Of a DNA stretch of 44,236 nt, positions 38,512 to 44,236 are shown piece by piece. The notes below the pieces were generated by a model that had not been told where the DNA came from, searched no databases, and saw only the letters and a program-made list of their open reading frames with translations. Numbering within the stretch: position 1 is the stretch's first letter; the number at the start of each line of letters is the position of its first letter. Origin of the DNA: Bacillota bacterium. GTDB taxonomy: Bacteria > Bacillota_I > Bacilli_A > Erysipelotrichales > Erysipelotrichaceae. The translations under genes were made by a program, and so were the position numbers. The stretch covers positions 1 through 44,236 of the forward strand of contig JAEWFD010000016.1 of NCBI GenBank assembly GCA_023388995.1, given 5' to 3'.

Positions 38512-40252
38512 ATTTATATGGCATCTTCTAAGAAAATTTAAGCCGCACTTGCTGGTTGTTCATGGATTGTATGCTGCTATGCGAACATTGGAGATGCTTC
38601 TTGTGATTTTTATACCTTCCAATATGATTCAGCTTTTGATGCAAGAATCAGAGCAGGCAGCGATTATGTTGAAGATAACAGCTATGCTGGCCGTAGTTTG
38701 GGCGCTGCGCATTGCGGGACGGCTTTTGCAGCGCAAAGCAACACTGCTGGGACTTCAGTTTGGCCAGGACCTGCGCAAAGATATCAGTTTTCAAATCATG
38801 ACAATTCCTTTTACGCAAATTGAGGATGCAACATTTATTTCAAAGAAAGAAGAAGCACTCTTTCCTTTGGAAACACAGAATGTATTGCATAATTTGTTTA
38901 CCGCGCTTCCATCTGTCATTCAAGCAATTGCTTTAATGACAACGGTCCTGTCGATTTTGCTGGTGTACGATGTTGTGATTGTGCTGGTCGTAATCGTTTT
39001 GGCAAGTGTCAGCTTCCAGTTCAGCCAGAGCATGATTCAAAAAGAGGCAGAATCTGCAAAACGTTCTGCAAGACAGAATAATGAGTATGTATATTATTTG
39101 CGGACCATTCGTGATCTTGCAATTGCCAAAGATGTACGCATCTATCAAATGCAGCCCTTTTTTGTGCAGAAGCTAAAAGCGTTGTTTGATTACTATGTAG
39201 GATCAATCAAGGAATTATATCAATCACGGGAGTATCGAGCTCTCGTAAATCAGCTGTTGTCTGTTTCTTTGACAGTTTTCGTATATGGCTATCTTTTGTA
39301 TCGCATCTTTCAAGTGCAAATGGGAAGTGCCATCTTTGTGCTGCTTGTGAATGCAACGGTCTCCTTCAGTGATCAGATTAATGTTTTTCTTACTGAATTG
39401 CTGGTTTTAAATCAGCAGCTGATCTATTTAAAACCGCTGCAGGAATTCTATGAGATGATCACGGCAAAAGAAAAGAAAGGGTCTATCTTATTAACAGACC
39501 CGATTGTAAGTGTGGAGTTTCGCAATGTAACGTTTCGGTATCCCAATACTGAGCAGCTGGTTTTGAATCAATGCAGCTTCCAAATTGACTGCAAGAAAAA
39601 TTTATCTATCGTTGGTTTAAACGGCAGCGGCAAAACCACCATGATTAAGCTGCTGTCACGCCTGTATGAGCCGATCGAAGGGGCTATTCTGGTAAACGGA
39701 GTTACTATCCAAGAGTATGAAGAACAGTCCTATCTAAAGCAATTATCGATTATCTTTCAAGATTTTAAGACATTTCACTATTCGATGAAAGAAAATATTA
39801 TCTATGACCGCGAAGCAGATGAAACAAACTTGCAAGAAGCGTTGATCCGTTCAGAGTATGAGAAAGAAACAGGCAAGTTCAAGCATGGAATTGACACCTA
39901 TTTGTCCAGTGATTTTGGGGAAGGAACTTCTATTTCCAAAGGGCAGGAACAAAAGCTGGTGATTGCACGCAGCATTTATCAGGGTGGTTCCCTGATGATT
40001 CTGGATGAACCTACTGCAGCATTGGACCCGATTGCGGAGGAGGAGGTTTACCGTCACTTCCGTTCTATTACCAACGATAAATTAGCGATTTTTATTTCCC
40101 ACCGCCTATCCAGCTGCCGTTTCAGTGATGTGATTATATATTTGGAGAATGGCAGTGTCCAGGAACAAGGGACGCATGAGGAATTGATGTTGCTGGGTGG
40201 CAAATATGCCTCTATCTTCCAAATGCAGGCAGCCAAATACCAACTTGCTTAG
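38486..40252 (+). CDS. ABC exporter subunit, second of a pair, with altered signature motif
   Basis: A 588-residue half-transporter beginning MKNKWQIFKFIWHLLRKF at ATG 38486, 26 bp inside the preceding gene; the upstream in-frame start at 38372 would duplicate part of that gene and is rejected. It has a six-helix membrane domain (about 15-320) and an ATPase with Walker A GLNGSGKTT, Q-loop FQDFKTFHY, Walker B MILDEPTAALDP and FISHRL. The signature reads ISKGQEQK in place of LSGGQxQR, so one composite ATP site is probably degenerate, as in asymmetric heterodimeric exporters. Confidence 0.88.
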   Translation: MKNKWQIFKFIWHLLRKFKPHLLVVHGLYAAMRTLEMLLVIFIPSNMIQLLMQESEQAAIMLKITAMLAVVWALRIAGRLLQRKATLLGLQFGQDLRKDISFQIMTIPFTQIEDATFISKKEEALFPLETQNVLHNLFTALPSVIQAIALMTTVLSILLVYDVVIVLVVIVLASVSFQFSQSMIQKEAESAKRSARQNNEYVYYLRTIRDLAIAKDVRIYQMQPFFVQKLKALFDYYVGSIKELYQSREYRALVNQLLSVSLTVFVYGYLLYRIFQVQMGSAIFVLLVNATVSFSDQINVFLTELLVLNQQLIYLKPLQEFYEMITAKEKKGSILLTDPIVSVEFRNVTFRYPNTEQLVLNQCSFQIDCKKNLSIVGLNGSGKTTMIKLLSRLYEPIEGAILVNGVTIQEYEEQSYLKQLSIIFQDFKTFHYSMKENIIYDREADETNLQEALIRSEYEKETGKFKHGIDTYLSSDFGEGTSISKGQEQKLVIARSIYQGGSLMILDEPTAALDPIAEEEVYRHFRSITNDKLAIFISHRLSSCRFSDVIIYLENGSVQEQGTHEELMLLGGKYASIFQMQAAKYQLA

Positions 40253-40344
40253 GCAATTGCTTTGACATCACTCAGAATATTCCGTAAGATTTTGATATAT
40301 ATAGGTGCATGATAAAGCATGCATCTTAGAACCGGAGAATAAGA

Positions 40345-40761
40345 ATGAACGAGAAAAGCAAGATTACAGTTGGGGTGCAAATCCATGCACCAATTGCGAA
40401 AGTATGGGAGTTGTGGACTAATCCTGCATATATTGTGAAGTGGAACCAAGCGTCCGAAGATTGGCATACTCCTTATGCAGAAAATGACTTGCAAAAAGGG
40501 GGAAGGTTTTTGTCGCGCATGGAAAGCAAAGACAAGAGCCAAGGTTTTGATATGACAGGTACTTACGATGAAGTGAAACCATTAAAGAAAATTGCATATA
40601 CCATGGACGATGGACGGGCAGTAGAGATCACATTTACAGCTCAGGGACAAGTTACCGAACTTGTAGAAACATTTGAAGCAGAGACTACCTTTCCTGCTGA
40701 ATATCAGAAAGAAGGGTGGCAGGCCATTTTGGATCAGTTTAAGCAGTTTGCAGAACAATAA
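40345..40761 (+). CDS. SRPBCC/AHSA1-family protein
   Basis: A 138-residue START-like protein. It opens TVGVQIHAPIAKVWELWTNPAYIVKWNQASEDWHTP, the usual first strand and helix of the AHSA1 (activator of Hsp90 ATPase homologue 1-like) family, and ends in the long helix GWQAILDQFKQFAEQ that covers the hydrophobic pocket. Such proteins bind small hydrophobic ligands, but the ligand is unknown. It has its own terminator (40763-40788) and no partner in an operon. Confidence 0.88.
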   Translation: MNEKSKITVGVQIHAPIAKVWELWTNPAYIVKWNQASEDWHTPYAENDLQKGGRFLSRMESKDKSQGFDMTGTYDEVKPLKKIAYTMDDGRAVEITFTAQGQVTELVETFEAETTFPAEYQKEGWQAILDQFKQFAEQ

Positions 40762-40762
40762 G

Positions 40763-40788
40763 AGCGATGCTTGCGGCATTGCTTTTTT
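40763..40788 (+). terminator. Intrinsic terminator after the AHSA1 gene
   Basis: AGCGATGC (40763-40770) pairs with GCATTGCT (40776-40783) with one wobble, followed by TTTTT. Confidence 0.75.
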
Positions 40789-40855
40789 GCATGCCGCGAC
40801 ACTTGTTTGATTACAGCAGATTGATGGTATACTATAAAAAATAAGGAGGAGTTTC

Positions 40856-41572
40856 ATGTCTAAATTTTATAGTGAATTAGCAAATTATTATAATGATATA
40901 TTTCCATTGGCAGATGCAACGCTGCAATTCTTAAAGCAAGAATTAGCCAAGGAAAAAGGCACTGTTTTGGACATTGCGTGCGGGAGCGGACAATATGCCA
41001 TGGCATTGGCACAGGTAGGACATGCAGTGACAGCCATTGATTTGGACGACGAAATGATTCACCAGCTGCAAAGAAAATCCGCAAATATAGATGCAAGGGT
41101 GCTGGATATGCGCAAGATTGCAATTCTGAAGCAGCAATATGATTTGTTATTTTGCATTGGGAATTCGCTCGTACATTTGGATTCAGGCGAAGATATCTTG
41201 GTGTTTTTAAACGCTTGTTATGTTGCATTGAAGCCGGGAGGCAAGCTGGTCCTCCAAATCATCAACTATGATCGTATTTTAGATCAGCAGATTGATCACT
41301 TGCCGACGATTCATAATCAAGCTGTGCCGCTCTCATTTGAACGAAACTACAACTACCAAAAAGAACTCCACAAAGTAGAGTTCCATACAAGGTTGCATGT
41401 GAAGCAGCAAAGCTACGAGAACCGGGTTTTGCTGTATCCGCTTCGGAGCAATGAACTGCTGAGCTTGATTCAAAAAGCCGGTTTCCAAAGCTGGTCTTTC
41501 TTCGGGAATTTTCAGCGTGCTCCGTTTGATGCGCAAACCTCTGTACCGCTTGTTGTCACGATTCAGAAATAG
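40856..41572 (+). CDS. Class I SAM-dependent methyltransferase
   Basis: A 238-residue methyltransferase. The SAM-binding motif I is VLDIACGSGQYAMALA (residues 39-54). Motif post-I is VTAIDLDDEM, motif II YDLLFCIGNSLVHL and motif III ALKPGGKLVLQIINYDRI, all in the order of the Methyltransf_25/11 group. The N-terminus FYSELANYYNDIF is the common YxxLAxxYDxxF start. The substrate is unknown. ATG 40856 follows AAGGAGGAG. Its 3' end overlaps the convergent acetyltransferase gene by 17 bp. Confidence 0.9.
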   Translation: MSKFYSELANYYNDIFPLADATLQFLKQELAKEKGTVLDIACGSGQYAMALAQVGHAVTAIDLDDEMIHQLQRKSANIDARVLDMRKIAILKQQYDLLFCIGNSLVHLDSGEDILVFLNACYVALKPGGKLVLQIINYDRILDQQIDHLPTIHNQAVPLSFERNYNYQKELHKVEFHTRLHVKQQSYENRVLLYPLRSNELLSLIQKAGFQSWSFFGNFQRAPFDAQTSVPLVVTIQK

Positions 41573-42047
41573 GCAGCAAGGGATTGCTTAGCTCATAATA
41601 GCGCAGCATTGCATCTTGATGGGTAAAGCGAAAACCAAGTTTTTCCAAGACACGCTGGCTTCTGTGGTTGCGATGAATGGTATCTGCATAAATGCGCTTT
41701 AAGTGCATTTCTTCAAAGGCATATTGAATCAGCAGCTGTTCAGCGATGGTTCCATAGCCTTTGTTTTTGACTTGATCTTGCTGCAGCTGAATGGATAGGG
41801 TACCATGGGTTCTCTGTTCATCAATACGCTTCAAACAGATCTCACCAATTACTTGTTCACCCAGCATAATCGCAAAGTAGACACGGGAAGGATCGCAGAC
41901 TTTGTTTGTGTAATATTGATCGGCAAACTGAGGACTATACGCAAATGGTTTGACATCGGCATCCCTTTCATAGATCAATGAATCAACACGAAAGCGCTGA
42001 TAGAACTGATGCACCAATTCACAGGTATATGGTTCTAAATGAATCAT
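41556..42047 (-). CDS. GNAT-family N-acetyltransferase
   Basis: A 163-residue GNAT protein of the RimJ/RimL-like type. The acetyl-CoA loop reads DQVKNKGYGTIAEQLLIQYAF (about 100-120). RSQRVLEKLGFRF near the C-terminus is the typical N/SxxxxxxxEKxGF motif, and VIGEICLKRIDEQRTHGTLSIQL forms the central strands. It acetylates an amine on a protein or small molecule. It is transcribed after the LURP-like gene with only 1 bp between them and overlaps the methyltransferase gene tail-to-tail. Confidence 0.88.
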   Translation of the reverse strand: MIHLEPYTCELVHQFYQRFRVDSLIYERDADVKPFAYSPQFADQYYTNKVCDPSRVYFAIMLGEQVIGEICLKRIDEQRTHGTLSIQLQQDQVKNKGYGTIAEQLLIQYAFEEMHLKRIYADTIHRNHRSQRVLEKLGFRFTHQDAMLRYYELSNPLLPISES

Positions 42048-42048
42048 C

Positions 42049-42540
42049 TTATTTAGGAGCAGAGTTTGCTGAGTTCTGTCTAGCTAACTCATGATCGATG
42101 CAAATCGCAATGGCCAAGGCCAGCAATGCATCTTCTTCGCGAGCAATATCTAATTCATAGCTGTCACCCCATGTGAACCATTGCTTCTGCAATGTCATGA
42201 CGGGGCTTCCACCGCTTAATACGGTATAATTATGTGCAAAGAAATCTCCTTGCAGAAGCCAATTGCTGCCTTTTAAAGTAAAGGCAGGCATTAGGAAACT
42301 GAATTCTTTGCGTAAGGTTACAACTGCCTGATTTGGCAATTGGATATCATAATGGGAAAGAAACCGGAATAATTGCCGTTCGATCTTAGCGACAGCTTCC
42401 TGATTGCGGTTATAAATCGTGAATTGCTTCGGAATTTGAAAAAAGCTACCACCTACATAGAATACATCTTCCTCATGCTCATTTTTCACAGTGAAATCTT
42501 CACCTAAACTAAAGACACGTTGCTTGATATACAGCTTCAT
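42049..42540 (-). CDS. LURP-one-related (tubby-like fold) protein
   Basis: A 163-residue protein with the beta-strand pattern of the LURP-one-related family: MKLYIKQRVFSLGEDFTVKNE, then DVFYVGGSFFQIPKQFTIYNRN, EAVAKIERQLFRFLSHYDI and a closing hydrophobic helix ALLALAIAICIDHELA that would sit within the barrel. In bacteria the function is unknown; a membrane-lipid or phosphoinositide-like binding role is only by analogy. On the minus strand ATAAGGAGG precedes the start. A TGCTATACT extended -10 lies about 30 bp upstream. It heads a two-gene unit with the acetyltransferase. Confidence 0.85.
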   Translation of the reverse strand: MKLYIKQRVFSLGEDFTVKNEHEEDVFYVGGSFFQIPKQFTIYNRNQEAVAKIERQLFRFLSHYDIQLPNQAVVTLRKEFSFLMPAFTLKGSNWLLQGDFFAHNYTVLSGGSPVMTLQKQWFTWGDSYELDIAREEDALLALAIAICIDHELARQNSANSAPK

Positions 42541-42660
42541 GGTATCCTCCTTATTGCTAACGATAGTATAGCATAATTTGAATGGCTAGTGAAAACAATC
42601 AAAAAAAGCAGATCACATTATGCGAAATCATCATCAGAATGTGTAAAAAAATGGGATTGC

Positions 42661-42712
42661 TTGCTATTCAGAGGAAGAAACGGTATAATACATATGTTTT
42701 ATATATAATATG
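42661..42712 (+). promoter_or_regulatory. Promoter of the MarR operon with a candidate MarR operator
   Basis: TTGCTA (42661-42666), 17 bp, then TATAAT (42684-42689). CATAT (42691-42695) and ATATG (42708-42712) form an inverted pair directly downstream around a TA-rich core, a location suited to autorepression. Confidence 0.5.
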
Positions 42713-42732
42713 AATTATAAGAAAGGAGCAAC

Positions 42733-43179
42733 ATGGAGCAACATCCTGTTTGGCAAGAATTCATCTTGCAGGCCCAAACGATAAAAACGAAATTGCAAGC
42801 CACCTTGGCGCAAATTGCATCGACACATCAATTGACTGTGCACCAGCTGCTCGTTTTGATCGGAATACAAAATTGTCAGGTTATGACAGTTGGTGATGTA
42901 ACGAAAGAACTCATGATCTTGCAGGCAAATGCTTCGGCATTATGCAAAAGAATGGAAGAGCAAGGCTATGTACGGCGCATCAGAAATGAGCAGGATGAAC
43001 GTGTTGTGAATGTGGTGCTTGATCACAAGGGACATGCAATCTTGCAGGAAGTCGTAGCTGATATCAGTGAACGATATCATAAACATGTTTTAACATCGAT
43101 TGATATTTCTTTGATTTACCGCGGTTTTCAGGAATGGAACCGCATGATTGCCTTGTTGGAAGGAGAACAACATGAATAA
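42733..43179 (+). CDS. MarR-family transcriptional regulator
   Basis: A 148-residue winged-helix regulator. The recognition region is MTVGDVTKELMILQANASALCKRMEEQGYVRRIRNEQDERVVNVVLDHKG (about 55-105), with the wing DERVVNVVL and the usual dimerisation helices at both ends. Such proteins usually repress their own operon and respond to small ligands or oxidants. It is followed by a membrane zinc-ribbon gene (8-bp overlap) and a J-domain gene, its probable targets. Confidence 0.9.
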   Translation: MEQHPVWQEFILQAQTIKTKLQATLAQIASTHQLTVHQLLVLIGIQNCQVMTVGDVTKELMILQANASALCKRMEEQGYVRRIRNEQDERVVNVVLDHKGHAILQEVVADISERYHKHVLTSIDISLIYRGFQEWNRMIALLEGEQHE

Positions 43180-43576
43180 AGTGACTGCAGCATTACGATC
43201 CTTTATGAAGGGAAGATATGGGCCTGATCATTTAGGCCGTGACTTGATGTGGATAGCTGTTGCTATTGTATTTCTGTCAGGAATCTTCCGTTCCCAAATT
43301 TTGCGCTGGCTGGCGATTGCGATGATTGTCGTAATGTACTATCGGATGCTATCCAAGAATGTTACCAAGCGCTATCAGGAAAATCGCAAGTACATGAACT
43401 GGCGCACCCCATATACCAGAAAACTGGCAAAGTTTTGGAAGCGTTGCAAAGATTTTCCGAAATATAAGTATTTGCATTGTCCGTCCTGCAAAACGGAAAT
43501 GCGGGTACCAAGGGGAAGAAAGAACATTGTTGTGACTTGCCCGAGCTGCCGTCATAAATTTGATGCGAAGTCATAG
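43172..43576 (+). CDS. Membrane protein with C-terminal zinc ribbon
   Basis: A 134-residue protein. Two closely spaced hydrophobic segments (about 24-60) anchor it in the membrane, followed by a basic, aromatic-rich linker (YMNWRTPYTRKLAKFWKRC). The last 35 residues carry a zinc ribbon, HCPSCKTEMRVPRGRKN then VTCPSCRHKFDAKS, with two CxxC pairs. ATG 43172 lies within the MarR stop region (ATGAATAA) after AAGGAG; the frame's earlier start at 43148 is inside MarR. The function is unknown. The J-domain gene starts 17 bp later, and a joint role at the membrane is likely. Confidence 0.8.
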   Translation: MNKVTAALRSFMKGRYGPDHLGRDLMWIAVAIVFLSGIFRSQILRWLAIAMIVVMYYRMLSKNVTKRYQENRKYMNWRTPYTRKLAKFWKRCKDFPKYKYLHCPSCKTEMRVPRGRKNIVVTCPSCRHKFDAKS

Positions 43577-43593
43577 CAGAACCGGAGGTATTC

Positions 43594-44052
43594 ATGTCAA
43601 ATCAAACGTACTATCAAATACTTGAACTAGAACAAACTGCTTCCGCTGAGGAAATCAAAAAAGCATATCGCAAGCTTGCAAGGCAATACCATCCTGATAT
43701 CAATAAAGCAAGTGATGCCGAAGCGAAAATGAAGCAGATCAATACAGCGTATGAAACGCTGAATGACCCGCAAAAACGTGCTGACTATGATCGTTTTGGT
43801 TCTCAGACATACCAGAATCCATATCAGCAGCAAGCAGGTTCCTACCAGCAATATGGCCAGACATATTATTCGATGGATGATTTTTTGTCGGCAATCTTTG
43901 CGGCGCAATTTAGACAGCAGCAATCCCAAAACCAGCAATACCAACGGCAATCCTACAGACGCCCGCGGATGGTAAGGATCAATTTCTTTCAGATGTTTCT
44001 GTGGTATTTGATGTTTCAATTTGTATTGCGGTTTTTCTTCTCTTTGTTTTAA
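43594..44052 (+). CDS. J-domain (DnaJ-like) membrane-anchored protein
   Basis: A 152-residue type III J-protein. The J domain (3-65) has the Hsp70-activating HPD at residues 33-35 (QYHPDINK) and the closing AYETLNDPQKRADYDRFG. A glutamine/tyrosine-rich linker (about 70-125) follows, and a single hydrophobic helix ends the protein (about 128-150, MFLWYLMFQFVLRFFF). There is no zinc-finger or client-binding C-terminal domain, so it is not DnaJ itself. It probably recruits DnaK to the membrane. The ribosome binding site is CCGGAGG. Confidence 0.9.
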   Translation: MSNQTYYQILELEQTASAEEIKKAYRKLARQYHPDINKASDAEAKMKQINTAYETLNDPQKRADYDRFGSQTYQNPYQQQAGSYQQYGQTYYSMDDFLSAIFAAQFRQQQSQNQQYQRQSYRRPRMVRINFFQMFLWYLMFQFVLRFFFSLF

Positions 44053-44059
44053 TCGATAA

Positions 44060-44092
44060 AAAAACATGAAGCTGAACAGTTTCATGTTTTTA
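44060..44092. terminator. Bidirectional terminator between the J-protein and folA
   Basis: AAAAACATGAA (44060-44070) pairs with TTTCATGTTTTT (44080-44091). It serves the J-protein operon and, on the minus strand, overlaps the folA stop codon at 44090-44092. Confidence 0.85.
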
Positions 44093-44236
44093 CTTGGCTT
44101 TGCGTACATAACACTCAAAGGTATGCGGAATGGTATTTTTTTCATCCAATATACCTTCTTTGGATTCCTGAAGCTGCCATTTTGTGTAATCAATGGGCGG
44201 CATATAAATGTCACCTGCAAAAGTCTGGTGCAATAC
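44090..44236 (-). CDS. folA: Dihydrofolate reductase, C-terminal part (cut by the window edge)
   Basis: The last 48 codons of a minus-strand gene whose start lies beyond the window. The translation contains FAGDIYMPPIDYTKW, then ESKEGILDEKNTIPHTFE and ends CYVRKAK. The GDxxxPxID...W and DEKNxxxxxF pattern matches the C-terminal strands of bacterial dihydrofolate reductase, which makes tetrahydrofolate with NADPH. The stop TAA is at 44090-44092. Recognition rests only on this C-terminus, so the call is good but not certain. Confidence 0.75.
   Translation of the reverse strand, partial: VLHQTFAGDIYMPPIDYTKWQLQESKEGILDEKNTIPHTFECYVRKAK

Noticed and set aside
43627..44220. 197-residue minus-strand open frame
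   Set aside because: It is out of frame with the real dihydrofolate reductase end and crosses the terminator and the J-domain gene.
1..44236. CRISPR arrays, tRNA or rRNA genes, prophage or insertion-sequence transposases
   Set aside because: No regularly spaced repeats, cloverleaf-like or rRNA-like sequence, or transposase or phage genes were recognised; the only mobile-element trace is the intron end at 1-104.

Overview
The window looks like chromosomal DNA of a low-to-moderate GC Bacillota (Firmicute), most plausibly an anaerobic or fermentative, possibly gut-associated, species. The support is AGGAGG-type ribosome binding sites, sites matching the CcpA cre consensus, a LicT/BglG antiterminator with a beta-glucoside PTS, a YesM/YesN-type two-component pair, a PucR-type regulator, and DegV, CsbD and CPBP-protease genes. 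Family-level taxonomy cannot be settled from this sequence alone. No rRNA, tRNA or CRISPR array was seen.

Layout. 1-104: the 3' end (domains V and VI) of a group II intron, ending 2 bp before the antisense stop codon of a degV gene. 962-1557: a decayed intergenic stretch with a large AT-rich inverted repeat and a truncated XRE regulator. 1558-2511: a D-2-hydroxyacid dehydrogenase. 2682-13648: the highlight, a divergent PucR-type regulator facing an eight-gene, tightly coupled operon. It encodes a cyanuric acid amidohydrolase/barbiturase-family ring opener, an ion-transporter-type permease, the three AllH/AllF/AllG (YlbF/FdrA/YlbE) subunits of an oxamate-carbamoyltransferase-like enzyme, a carbamate kinase, an NCS2 nucleobase permease and a biuret-hydrolase-like cysteine hydrolase. 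13721-14380: a YcxB-like membrane protein. 14579-21769: a PTS operon (EIIBC, an unknown protein, a FAD oxidoreductase, an antiterminator, a GH1 phospho-glucosidase, EIIA) behind a promoter that carries a perfect cre site and a leader terminator. 21874-22935: a VOC protein and a small coiled-coil protein. 22946-30792: an Fbp/AfuABC-like ABC importer operon ending in mannitol-1-phosphate dehydrogenase, with a divergent histidine kinase and AraC-type response regulator. 31021-44236: mostly single housekeeping or accessory genes: CPBP protease, MFS efflux, acetyltransferases, a DsbA-like protein, PHP phosphoesterase, CsbD, a heterodimeric ABC exporter, an AHSA1 protein, a methyltransferase, a LURP-like protein, a MarR/zinc-ribbon/J-domain operon, and the C-terminal end of dihydrofolate reductase.

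How the genes may work together. The central operon can be read as a ring-nitrogen fermentation pathway: uptake, ring opening of cyanurate (or barbiturate), biuret hydrolysis, then phosphorolysis of the ureide product by an AllFGH-type carbamoyltransferase to carbamoyl phosphate, which carbamate kinase turns into ATP. The usual allophanate hydrolase (AtzF) is not in the window. This would be an energy-conserving alternative to the known hydrolytic pathway; I am not aware of a description of it, and the substrate is inferred. A second candidate is a sugar-phosphate importer coupled directly to MtlD. A third is a PTS glycoside operon with an unexpected flavin oxidoreductase.
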